Source of the DNA: JAIBJN01 sp035461525
GTDB lineage: Bacteria; Actinomycetota; Thermoleophilia; Gaiellales; Gaiellaceae
Length of the DNA stretch: 64,000 nucleotides
Reading direction: 5' to 3'
Assembly: GCA_035461525.1 (NCBI GenBank)
Contig: DATHVD010000061.1
Span: forward strand, 26,580-90,579
The notes under the pieces were generated by a model. That model worked only from the letters and a program-made list of their open reading frames with translations. It was not told the origin of the DNA and did no database searches. The translations under genes were made by a program, and so were the position numbers. The stretch's first letter is position 1. Each line of letters starts with the position of its first letter. Below, in pieces: positions 26,132-35,312 of the stretch.

Positions 26132-27387
26132 GTGGGACAGGCGGGCGCACTCGAGCCGATCCCCGTCCGCGAGCCGGAGGGCCCGCCGACCCGGCGCCGC
26201 TCGCCCGCCGAGTGGGTCCGCGAGAACCTCTTCGGCGGCCCGCTCGACACGATTCTCACGCTTGTCTTCGGCGCCCTCCTCGCGTGGGCGATCTGGAGGG
26301 TGGCCACCTTCGTCTTCGTGGACGCTCGCTGGGAGATCATCGAGCGCAACATCACGAGCCTCATGGTCGGCGGCTTTCCGCGCGACGAGCTCTGGCGGGT
26401 CTGGGCCGCGCTCCTGATCCTCGCCGCCTCGCTCGGGTGGGGAGCGGGCGCCCTCGTCGTCCGCCGGCGCCTGGCCGTCGCAGAGGGGCGCGAGGCACGG
26501 GGCGACCGGACCGCGGGCCTCCGCCGGATCGCCCCGATCGTCCTGCTCGTAGGCGTCCTCCTCTGGTTCGCGAGCTCGCTGCAGGCGCTCCTTCTCGTCC
26601 TCGCCGCGGCCGGGATCGGGGCGGCCTTCAACCTCCTCGGGCGCCGGACGCCCAAGCGCCTCGACCGCTTCGTCCCGCTGCTCGTCCTCGCCGGGATCCT
26701 CGTTGCGTTCCTCGTCATCGTCGCCTTCGGCGGCGTTCGCTGGACCCAGTGGGGCGGGTTGCTCCTGACGCTCTTCCTCGCCATCGGGGGGATCGCGATC
26801 TCGTTCCCCCTCGGCGTCCTCCTCGCCGTCGGGCGCCGGTCGAGCTTTCCCGCCGTGCGGATCGTGTGCGTCGGCTACATCGAGTTCATCCGGGGCGTGC
26901 CGCTGATCGCCCTGCTCTTCATGGGCGCGTTCATGATCGGCTTCTTCCTCCCGGAGGGGGTGGAGCGTCCCGACGCAGTCGTCCGCGCCCTCATCGCCTT
27001 CGTCATGTTCACGGCCGCCTACGTCGCGGAGGTCGTCCGGGGTGGGCTCCAGTCGGTTCCCGCCGGGCAGGTCGAGGCGGCCCAGGCGCTCGGCCTCTCG
27101 CCGTTCCGGATCACGACCCGGATCGTCCTGCCGCAGGCGCTCCGGAACGTGATCCCGGCGCTCGTGGGCCAGTTCATCAGCCTCTTCAAGGACACGTCGC
27201 TCGTCTTCATCGTCGGCCTCGTCGACCTGCTCGCGATCGCAGAGAACATCACGAAGCAACCGGACTTCCTCGCCCAGGGGCTGATCGTCGAGACGCTCCT
27301 GTTCGCGAGCTTCATCTACTGGACGGGTTCATACTGGATGTCGCGCGAGAGCCAGCGCCTCGAGCGGCGACTCGGATTGGGGGAGAG

Positions 27388-27391
<4 letters not shown>
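26132..27391 (+). CDS. aapM: Amino-acid ABC transporter permease (AapM-like)
   Basis: A 419-residue permease with the same architecture as AapQ. A cytoplasmic N-terminus is followed by several helices, then GYIEFIRGVPLIALLFMGAF and the EAA loop GGLQSVPAGQVEAAQALGLS with RIVLPQALRNVIPALV. It begins directly after the aapQ stop and overlaps the ATPase start by four bases (GTGA). Confidence 0.9.
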
Positions 27392-28131
<740 letters not shown>

Positions 28132-28152
28132 CAGAGTCGGAATACTTCGGCC

Positions 28153-28782
28153 GTGCGGCTCCTCGTGGTCTTCGTCCTCGTCGCCCTGCTCGCGCTCGGC
28201 GCCGGCTGCGCGGGCGAGGGCGACGACGCCGCCCAGCCGGCGACGACCGCCGCGGAGACGACCGCGCCCGCCGAGACCGACGAGCCGGCGGAGACCGAGC
28301 CGGCCGAGCCCGGCGAGCTCGCGTTCACCGAGAGCGAGATCGCCGAGGGGGAGCCGATCGACGAGCTCTACACCTGCGACGGCGACTTCGTCTCACCGGC
28401 GCTCAACTGGGCCGGGATCCCGGAGGAGGCGGCCGAGCTCGTCCTCGTCGTCGAGGATCCCGACGCCCCGGGCGGGACGTACACGCACTGGCTCGTGTAC
28501 GCCATGGCCCCCGACATGGACGGCCTGCCGCGCGGGACGCCGCCCGGCCCCGTCGTCTCGGGCGCCCTGTCGATCCGCCAGGGGATCAACGACGACGACT
28601 TCCCCGGCTACACGGCGCCGTGCCCGCCCGAGGGGGAGGAGCACCGCTACGCTTTCACGCTCTACGCCCTCGAGGAGGAGACCGGCCTCGGCCCTGGGGC
28701 GAGCGAGGACGAGATCCGCGCCGCGGTCGAGGAGAGCGCCGTCGCCGAGGCGACGCTGACGGCCGTCTACCAGCGGCCGTAG
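28153..28782 (+). CDS. YbhB/YbcL-type (PEBP) lipoprotein
   Basis: A 209-residue lipoprotein. The signal peptide has lipobox LGAGC, then a Thr/Glu/Ala/Pro-rich spacer, then a phosphatidylethanolamine-binding-protein fold: LYTCDGDFVSPALNWAGIPE, VVEDPDAPGGTYTHWLVYAM, GINDDDFPGYTAPCPPEGEE, HRYAFTLYAL. The ligand and role of bacterial members are unclear. A weak -10-like AATACT lies six bases before the GTG. It sits between the Aap operon and a convergent minus-strand operon. Confidence 0.85.
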   Translation: MRLLVVFVLVALLALGAGCAGEGDDAAQPATTAAETTAPAETDEPAETEPAEPGELAFTESEIAEGEPIDELYTCDGDFVSPALNWAGIPEEAAELVLVVEDPDAPGGTYTHWLVYAMAPDMDGLPRGTPPGPVVSGALSIRQGINDDDFPGYTAPCPPEGEEHRYAFTLYALEEETGLGPGASEDEIRAAVEESAVAEATLTAVYQRP

Positions 28783-28786
28783 CGCG

Positions 28787-30931
28787 TCAGAGCAGGTCGG
28801 CGATCCTCGCCGCCGCCCTCGCCGCGCCGTCCGTCTCCACGGGCGCGTAGTCGACCTCCCGGCCGATCTCCTCGGCGATCGCCGCCGCGATCGCCTCCGG
28901 CGGCGCATCGTCGAAGTCGAGCGCCCGCCCCGCGCCGTAGCGGGCGAGCCGATGGCGGACGTGGAAGTTCTGCTCGAAGTGGTGGCGGAGCGGGAAGTAG
29001 AGGAACGGTCGCCGGTTCGCGGTCAGCTCCATCGCCGTGGTCAGCCCGCCCTGCACGACCGCCAGGTCGCACGCCGCCAGGTGGCGATAGAGGTCGTGGA
29101 CGTAGGCGTGCACCTCGAGACCGGGGTGGAACGGGAGGCTTCGCGGGTCGATGCGCGGACCCGCGACGACGACCATCCGGAGGGCGGGCACGAGCTCCTT
29201 GGCGGCGGGGTACGCGGCGATCACGCGCTGCAAGAGGTGGCCGCCGACCCCCGATCCGCCGACGGTGACGATGCACACGCGCTCGTCGGGTCCGTAGCCC
29301 AGCTCGTGGCGGAGCGCCTCCCGCTCGGAGGGGGCGACGGGATCGAAGCCCGTGACGTAGCCCGGGAACTCGAAGTGCTCCTCCGTCCAGTCGCGGATCG
29401 CCGGCAGGTCGGCCCCGAAGGTCTCCGGGACGACGTCCTCCGCGTTGCCGACGAAGAGCGCGCGGTCGCGGACTCGCGGGTAGCGCGCGATGTGCTCGAT
29501 CATCTCCGCGTTGTAGTCCGTCGTCAGGTAGGCCTCGCGCTCGCCCCCGTCCGGCATCGGCAGCCAGCCCACGAAGTCGGTCAGCCAGACGTACGCCGCC
29601 CGCTTCTCGTCCGGGTTCTCGTGCAGGTAGTAGTCGAGCTCCCAGGCCTCGTCTCCGATCCAGAGGTCGTAGTGCTCGTCGCGGACGACGTCGTGGAAGA
29701 CCATGAAGTTCGAGACGAGGATCTCGTCCATGCGGCGCCACGCCTGGAAGCAGTGGAGGTCGTGCTCGGCGGACTCCGACTCGATGTGCCCCGACTCGTT
29801 GGCGAGGTGGGCGCTCGCGGGGTGGATGCGCTCGCCCTCCGCCTCGAGCACCTTCGTGACGGGGTGCTGGGCGAGCCAGTCCACGTCGAGGTCGGGGACG
29901 AGGCGGCAGAGCTCCTGCGCCACGGCGACGTCGCGGCGGGCGTGACCGAGCCCGATCGGCGAGGAGACGAAGAGCGCCCGGCGGCCGCGGGCGCGGCCGC
30001 GCCGCCAGCGCCCGGCCGGCCGCCGCGCGCCGACGAAGTCGCGCAGGAGCAGGTTGACGCGGACGGGATCGCGCGCCTGCGGGATGTGACCGGAGCCCTC
30101 GAGCGCGACGAGCTCTCCGCCCGTCGCCCCGGCGAGCGCGGCGCCCTCCGCGAACGGGCGGATGGCGTCGTCCGTCCCGTGCAGGACGAGCACGGGGCAG
30201 CGGACGCGCGAGCAGAGGGCCAGCGTCTCCTTCCGCGTGCCGATTCCCGGGGCGACGTGCGTGAGCGCCAGCGTCTCCGGCGTCGTCTCGAGGCCCCAGC
30301 CGACGCAGTCCTCGATCTGCTTCGTCGAGCGCGGTTCCGTGAAGCAGCGGGAGAAGAAGAACTCGAGGAAGCCCTCGTAGTCCCGCAGCCAGTAGTGGCG
30401 GTTGTACTTCGCCCAGCCCTCGTCGGTCTCGAGCGGCTCGTCGAACCTGGCGACGACGCCGCGGTCGTCGTGGGAGTCGACGAGCCCGATCGCGGGGCCG
30501 ATGAAGATCGCGGCGCTCACCCGCTCCGGATGCTCCGCGGCCAGGAGGACCGCACGCTGCGCGCCCAGCGAGAGCGAAACGAGCGCGGCGCGCTCCGTGC
30601 CGGTCGCGTCGAGGACGGCGAGCGCGTCGGCGGCGTGCTCGGCCTCGGCGTAGGCTTCGTCGCCCTCCGGCCGATCCGACTTGCCGTTCCCGCGCGCATC
30701 GAAGGTGAGGACGCGCGCGTGCCGCGCGAAGTAGGGGATCTGGGCCTTCCAGCAGCGCGAGTGGACGATCGACCACGTCGGCAGGAAGAGGATCGTCGGC
30801 TCCCCGACCCCGTAACGCTCCCAGTGGACGCGGACGCCGTCCCGCTCGACGAAGCCCTGCTCGTCGGGGTAGCGCGCCCGCGTCTGCTCGCGTCGTCCGG
30901 CGAGGGCCCGGCTCTGCGCGACCGCCGTCAC
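28787..30931 (-). CDS. Alpha/beta-hydrolase fused to a GT-B (MurG/UGT-like) glycosyltransferase
   Basis: A 714-residue two-domain protein. Residues 1-300 form an alpha/beta hydrolase: FLPTWSIVHSRCWKAQIPYF, VLTFDARGNGKSDRP, nucleophile elbow LVSLSLGAQRAVLL, acid DDAIRPFAEG, and His in LEGSGHIPQARDPVRVN. After a basic linker, residues 330-714 resemble a GT-B glycosyltransferase: FVSSPIGLGHARRDVAVAQE, then the donor-site region CIVTVGGSGVGGHLLQRVIA and VVQGGLTTAMELTANRRPFL. Both halves look intact. The GTG start overlaps the TetR stop. The combination could acylate or deacylate and glycosylate one substrate, but no product can be named. Confidence 0.75.
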   Translation of the reverse strand: MTAVAQSRALAGRREQTRARYPDEQGFVERDGVRVHWERYGVGEPTILFLPTWSIVHSRCWKAQIPYFARHARVLTFDARGNGKSDRPEGDEAYAEAEHAADALAVLDATGTERAALVSLSLGAQRAVLLAAEHPERVSAAIFIGPAIGLVDSHDDRGVVARFDEPLETDEGWAKYNRHYWLRDYEGFLEFFFSRCFTEPRSTKQIEDCVGWGLETTPETLALTHVAPGIGTRKETLALCSRVRCPVLVLHGTDDAIRPFAEGAALAGATGGELVALEGSGHIPQARDPVRVNLLLRDFVGARRPAGRWRRGRARGRRALFVSSPIGLGHARRDVAVAQELCRLVPDLDVDWLAQHPVTKVLEAEGERIHPASAHLANESGHIESESAEHDLHCFQAWRRMDEILVSNFMVFHDVVRDEHYDLWIGDEAWELDYYLHENPDEKRAAYVWLTDFVGWLPMPDGGEREAYLTTDYNAEMIEHIARYPRVRDRALFVGNAEDVVPETFGADLPAIRDWTEEHFEFPGYVTGFDPVAPSEREALRHELGYGPDERVCIVTVGGSGVGGHLLQRVIAAYPAAKELVPALRMVVVAGPRIDPRSLPFHPGLEVHAYVHDLYRHLAACDLAVVQGGLTTAMELTANRRPFLYFPLRHHFEQNFHVRHRLARYGAGRALDFDDAPPEAIAAAIAEEIGREVDYAPVETDGAARAAARIADLL

Positions 30932-31506
30932 GTCTCCCGCTCCTCGAGCCAGCCCTCGATCCAGTCGAGGAGCTCGCGGTGGCCGGTCTCGATGCCGCCG
31001 AGGCGCTCCAGCGCGATGCCCTCGTTGAAGGTGATCACGAGGGTGACGAGGGCGTCGAGCGGCAGCGGGATGCCGTAGCGGTCGCGCGGGGCGGCGAATC
31101 CCTCCGCGAGTACGGATCGCCACTCCGCGTTTGCCCGGGCCACCTGCTCGCGCAGCTCGGGGCGGTTCCACGCGATCGCCTGCAGCTCGAACCAGACTTT
31201 CTGGTACTCGCGGTCGGCCTCGAGGTAGCGCATCGCCGTCCGCCACTTGTCGGGAAAGGGCACGTCCGGGTCGGCGTACATCGCGCGCTGACGGACGATC
31301 AGACGCTCGGTGAAGCGCTCGAGCGCATGGACGAGCACGTTCTCGACCGAGCCGAAGTGGTAGTGCACGAGGCCCTGGTTGACGCCGGCCTCGGAGGCCA
31401 GCCGCCGCGTCGTCACCCCGGCGTGCCCGTGCTCGAGGAGCAGGCGCTCGGCGGCGTCGAGGAGAGCCTCCGGCGCCGCCGAGCGGGCTACCGGCGCCTC
31501 AGCCAC
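30928..31506 (-). CDS. TetR-family transcriptional regulator
   Basis: A 192-residue repressor starting at GTG 31506. The N-terminal HTH reads EALLDAAERLLLEHGHAGVT followed by TRRLASEAGVNQGLVHYHFG, and a helical ligand domain follows. It overlaps the small membrane gene upstream and the hydrolase-GT gene downstream, so it belongs to the SBP56 operon and probably controls it through the CTTAGTC dyad at 32975. Confidence 0.87.
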   Translation of the reverse strand: MAEAPVARSAAPEALLDAAERLLLEHGHAGVTTRRLASEAGVNQGLVHYHFGSVENVLVHALERFTERLIVRQRAMYADPDVPFPDKWRTAMRYLEADREYQKVWFELQAIAWNRPELREQVARANAEWRSVLAEGFAAPRDRYGIPLPLDALVTLVITFNEGIALERLGGIETGHRELLDWIEGWLEERET

Positions 31507-31625
31507 CTGCGGACCTCGGCGAGCCGCGCTCGCCAGACGAGGACGAGGGCCGGGAGCGCCGCCGCGCCTCCGGCCGTGGCGGCGAAGAGCGCCTCCTCGC
31601 CCCAGCCGTGGTGGGCGAGGATCAC
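31488..31625 (-). CDS. 45-residue membrane peptide overlapping its neighbours
   Basis: The GTG at 31625 overlaps the SBP56 stop (GTGA) and opens VILAHHGWGEEALFAATAGG followed by AAALPALVLVWRARLAEVRR and WLRRR. This is one membrane helix with a strongly basic C-terminal tail. Its last six codons overlap the TetR start in another frame. It is too short to classify, but its coupled position argues that it is translated. Confidence 0.5.
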   Translation of the reverse strand: MILAHHGWGEEALFAATAGGAAALPALVLVWRARLAEVRRWLRRR

Positions 31626-32962
31626 TGGAAGATCTCCGTCGTCGAGTCGCCGCCCTGGAGGCGGACCTCGTGCGCCCGCGCGGGGCCGCCCGCACGGTCG
31701 TGGAAGTCGACGAAGAAGTCCGGGTCGACGGACATGCTTCCGTCCTCCGCGACGTCCACCTTGAGGAGCCACGATTCGAGGCCGGGGTAGAACTGGTTGT
31801 CCCAGGTCGAGTAGAGGGAGTTCGTGACGTAGAGGCGGCGGCCGTCGAGCGAGAGCTGCAGCATCTGAGGCCCGCCGTTCAGCTCGCGGCCGGCGTCGCC
31901 CGGTCGCCCGAGCACGCCGCCGAGCCAGACCTGCCCCGTCAGCTTCGGATCGGCCGGGTCGGAGACGTCGTAGCGGCGCAGGTCGCCGTGGAGCCAGTTC
32001 GAGAAGTAGAGGGCCCGGTCGTCCATGGAGAGGACGAGGTCGGTGATCAGCCCCGGCACCGGGAACGGCCAGCCCTCGAGCTCGACGCTCTCGACGGCGA
32101 TCACCTGGTCTGCGCCCCAGCCGCCGTTCTCGCGGTGCCACCGCCACATCGTCGACGAGAGCGCAGCCCCGACGAAACCCTCCTCGGCGTCCGGGTCGTG
32201 CAGCCAGCGCACCTCGAGCGGGATCATGCCGCCCTCTCCGAGGTCGACGCTCTGCTCGTGCGTGCGCGTCTCCAGGTTCCAGAAGTGGATGCGCTGGCCG
32301 TAGCGACCGGCGGCGACGTCGTCCAGGTCGAAGCCGGGCTCGAAGGCGTTCGGCTCGCCGAACTCGCTCGACACGAGCACATTCTTGCGCGGCTGGTACC
32401 AGAAGTCGTAGTTGAGGCCGGGATGGTCGCCGCCGCCGTTCTCCCACCGGCCCTTGACCTCGTAGGTCTTCGCGTCGACGACGGCGAAGCCGCCCGCGCC
32501 GTTCCCGTCGGCGTCGCCGAGCATCGAGATGACGACCTCGTCGCCGGGCATGCAGTGGACGGTGTGCGGACGGGTGTAGCCGGTCTCGCGCACGATCTCC
32601 TCCGGCTCGATCACCTTCTCGATCGCCGGACGGCGGGGATCGTCGGCGACGCTCAGGATGTGAATGCGGGAGGAGCGGAAGCCCGGGACGATCAGGTGCG
32701 AACGGTCGGGCCCGTGGCACGCCGAGCTGCACCGGTTCCAGCCGTAGTGGTGGAGCTCGTCGCCGACGTTCGGCATCGGCGTCTCGTGGATGACCTGTCC
32801 GTAGCTGTCCGACTCGGGAACGGTGTCGACGACGGCCAGGAAGTCCGGGGCGTCCACTCCGGTTCCCTCGTGGAGGCAGGCGACGTAGAGAAACTCCTCG
32901 GGAGGCGCCTGCAGGGCTTCCCCGGGCGAAGCGTGGAACGACTGGGGGCGATCGTGCTGCAT
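31622..32962 (-). CDS. SBP56-family selenium-binding protein / methanethiol oxidase homologue
   Basis: A 446-residue beta-propeller of the SBP56 family. It has FLYVACLHEGTGVDAPDFLA, the HHYGWNRCSSACHG metal/cysteine segment, TRPHTVHCMPGDEVVISMLG, ENGGGDHPGLNYDFWYQPR, and a C-terminal Lys/Glu/His region. Characterised bacterial relatives are copper-dependent methanethiol oxidases giving formaldehyde, H2S and H2O2; that would add another C1 source here, which is inference. It heads a four-gene operon with overlaps at every junction. Confidence 0.88.
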   Translation of the reverse strand: MQHDRPQSFHASPGEALQAPPEEFLYVACLHEGTGVDAPDFLAVVDTVPESDSYGQVIHETPMPNVGDELHHYGWNRCSSACHGPDRSHLIVPGFRSSRIHILSVADDPRRPAIEKVIEPEEIVRETGYTRPHTVHCMPGDEVVISMLGDADGNGAGGFAVVDAKTYEVKGRWENGGGDHPGLNYDFWYQPRKNVLVSSEFGEPNAFEPGFDLDDVAAGRYGQRIHFWNLETRTHEQSVDLGEGGMIPLEVRWLHDPDAEEGFVGAALSSTMWRWHRENGGWGADQVIAVESVELEGWPFPVPGLITDLVLSMDDRALYFSNWLHGDLRRYDVSDPADPKLTGQVWLGGVLGRPGDAGRELNGGPQMLQLSLDGRRLYVTNSLYSTWDNQFYPGLESWLLKVDVAEDGSMSVDPDFFVDFHDRAGGPARAHEVRLQGGDSTTEIFQ

Positions 32963-32974
32963 TCTCGCATCCTC

Positions 32975-32992
32975 CTTAGTCTAACGACTAAG
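32975..32992 (-). promoter_or_regulatory. Palindromic operator upstream of the SBP56 operon
   Basis: CTTAGTC-TAAC-GACTAAG is a perfect 7-bp inverted repeat with a 4-base spacer, 12 bases before the SBP56 ATG. A third, partial half-site TTGACTAAA follows at 32998-33005. The size and spacing suit a TetR dimer, and the operon encodes one. Confidence 0.65.
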
Positions 32993-33918
32993 GCATTTGA
33001 CTAAATCTCGACGCGGATGTCAAGGCCGTCGGCTCAGTACTCGTCGCGCCGAGGAAGCGCTGCTCGAGGGTGTCCTGCTCCTGGACGAGCTCAGCAACGC
33101 CGACGCCGGCTTCCACGAGCGCGCGCGACCTCGATCGTCCTCGAATCCTCGAGGCGGTCGACCTCGACTCCGAGCCAGCCGTCGCCGTCGCGCTCGACCG
33201 CAACGACGCAGGGCAGGCCCTCGAGGGCGGCGCCGGCGCCCGCCGCCGGCGACGAGGTCGTGCACGCTCCCCTGCGTGAGCAGCCGGCCCGCGGCCGCGA
33301 TCGCGATGTCGTCGGCGATCTTCTGCACCTCGTCGAGGAGGTGCGAGGAGACGAAGACGGTGCGGCCGTCCTCCTCCACGAACGACCGGATCATGTCCGG
33401 GAACTCCGCCATGCCCGCGGGATCGAGTCCGTTGGTGGGCTCGTCGAGGATGAGGAGCTCCGGGTCGTTGAGCAGGCTTCGCGCGACGCCGAGCCGCTGC
33501 CGCATCCCCTGCGAGTAGTGCTTCACGGGGCCCCGGCCCTGTCCGTGAGCCCCACGCGGGCGAGCGTCTCGTCGACCCGGCCGTGCGCCCGGCCGCCGTA
33601 GAAGCTCGCCCACACCTGCAGGTTGCGGCGCCCGGACAGGTATGGATAGAAGCGCGGCTCCTCGACCATGCCGCCGACGCGCTCGAGCGCCTGTCGCGTC
33701 TCGCCGGGAACCGGGTGCCCCCGGACGTGGATCGTGCCCGCGCTCGCGCGCGCGAGCCCGAGCATGCAGCGGATGAGCGTCGTCTTCCCGGAGCCGTTCG
33801 GCCCGAGCCAGCCGATGCAGCGGCCGCGGCGGACGTCGAAGGTGACGTCGACGACCGCCTGCGTCGAGCCGAACCGCTTCGAGACGCGCTCGTGCGCGAC
33901 GATCGTGTCCGAGGGCAA
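32988..33918 (-). pseudogene. ABC transporter ATPase gene broken by three frameshifts
   Basis: From ATG 33918 the frame gives a normal export-type ATPase start: VSKRFGSTQAVVDVTFDVRR, Walker A GWLGPNGSGKTTLIRCML. The frame breaks near 33530. A second frame continues KHYSQGMRQRLGVARSLLND, Walker B ELLILDEPTNGLDPAGMAEF and VFVSSHLLDEVQKIADDIAI. It breaks again near 33250 and near 33120 before LVEAGVGVAELVQEQDTLEQ in the last frame. No permease gene is adjacent. All functional motifs are recognisable, so the damage is recent or the assembly has errors here. Confidence 0.75.
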
Positions 33919-33934
33919 CGCGCTCGCCGCCGCC

Positions 33935-35044
33935 TCAGCTCTCTCTGGCGCGCTTCCGCTCCGGGTCGTACGCGGGGTGGCGGACGACCTCGCCGGCGAT
34001 CATCGCGTCCCCCACCTGCGCCTCGACGTTCCGGCCCGGCTCGTTCAGGTCCTTGCGGATCTTGGCGAGCCCCAGCGTCCGCCCGCCGAGGTAGGGGGAG
34101 ACGACCGCCTGCGTGACGATGCCGACCTCCTCGCCGTCCACCCAGAGCGGGGCGCCGCTCGCCTCGTCGCCGCCGGATTCGAGCACGACGCTCGCGAGCC
34201 GCAGCCGCGTCGCGTCGCGGTCGCGGGCGAGCGCCTCCCGGCCCGGGAAGTCGCCCTTGTCGAGGTCGACCGACCAGCCGAGCCCGCACTCGTACGGCGA
34301 GACGGTCGGGTCGTACTCGACGCCGCCGATGATGAAGCCGCCCTCGATGCGGAAGAGGTCGAGCGCGACCATGCCGATCAGCTTCATGCCCTGCGGCTGC
34401 CCCGCCTCGAGGAGGGCGTCCCAGAGGTCTAGCGCGCGGTCGCGCTCGACCCAGAGCTCGTACCCGAGCTCGGCCGTGTACCCGAGGCGGGTCATGAAGA
34501 CCGGGATCCCGGCGATGGCGACGTCCTCCCGGAACGTGTAGTACGGGAAGGCCTCGTTCGAGAGGTCGGCGTCGGTGAGGCCCTGAAGGATCTCGCGGCT
34601 GCGCGGACCCTGGAGGCAGAGGTGCGGCATGGCGTCCGTGCGCTCGCTCACCTCGATCCCGGTGCCTTCGGCCGCCGCCGAGAAGAGCTCGTAGTCGCGG
34701 TCGTTCGCGCCGCAGAAGCGGACGCTCGCCGGCGAGCGCATCATCGTCGTGCAGTCGTCGACCATCTTCCCGTCCTCGTCCGTGAGCGCGCCGTAGGCGA
34801 TCCGCCCCGGCGTCAGCGTCGAGACGTCGCGCGTGACGATCCTGTTCACGAGGTCGAGGGCGCCCTCGCCCTCGAGGTCGACCTTGCGCAGCATGCTGAA
34901 GTCCATGAGCCCGGCCGTCTCGCGGACGGCGTGGTACTCCTCCTGGGCGTCCGTCACGACCGTCGGCGCCCAGTAGCCGAACAGGTCCATCCACTCGTCG
35001 GTCAGCGCGGCCAGGCGCGGGTGGAACGCGGTCTCCTTGCTCAA
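33935..35044 (-). CDS. GcvT-like aminomethyltransferase (THF-dependent demethylase family)
   Basis: A 369-residue GcvT-fold protein starting at TTG 35044 behind AAAGGAG. It has VRETAGLMDFSMLRKVDLEG, LVNRIVTRDVSTLTPGRIAY, the folate-site Asp/Gly region LTDEDGKMVDDCTT, LQGPRSREILQGLT, FMTRLGYTAELGYELWVE and the C-terminal barrel. True GcvT works with GcvH and GcvP, which are absent; stand-alone homologues move methyl or methylene groups from N-methyl compounds to THF. In this region a role in methylated-amine demethylation is likely, but the substrate is unknown. Confidence 0.83.
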   Translation of the reverse strand: MSKETAFHPRLAALTDEWMDLFGYWAPTVVTDAQEEYHAVRETAGLMDFSMLRKVDLEGEGALDLVNRIVTRDVSTLTPGRIAYGALTDEDGKMVDDCTTMMRSPASVRFCGANDRDYELFSAAAEGTGIEVSERTDAMPHLCLQGPRSREILQGLTDADLSNEAFPYYTFREDVAIAGIPVFMTRLGYTAELGYELWVERDRALDLWDALLEAGQPQGMKLIGMVALDLFRIEGGFIIGGVEYDPTVSPYECGLGWSVDLDKGDFPGREALARDRDATRLRLASVVLESGGDEASGAPLWVDGEEVGIVTQAVVSPYLGGRTLGLAKIRKDLNEPGRNVEAQVGDAMIAGEVVRHPAYDPERKRARES

Positions 35045-35312
35045 CGTGCCGCTCCTTTCCTCGGGGGAGATGCTCGTCGCCCTCGTCCGCCGGGAGTCGT
35101 CGTGCCTCTCCCCTCGGGCGGTCGGGTTCGGACCCCGGTTGCTAGCCGCGGCCAGCCGTAGGATAATCGCGCTCTCCGCCGCGGGCCCGAACGAGGGATT
35201 CGCGGCGAAGGGGCGAATCAGCGAAGCGCAAGGGCGTGTCAGCGGCTGAGACCCACGGCCCCGCGGGGAGTCTGCGTCTCGGAGCTGCCGGGCGAGCGCA
35301 AAGGAGGGTCAC

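Noticed and set aside
35064..35113. GGGGAGA...TCTCCCC stem in the leader of the GcvT-like gene, possible glycine riboswitch
   Set aside because: The conserved glycine aptamer core (CCGAAGGGGCAA-type) is not present; only a simple stem is seen.
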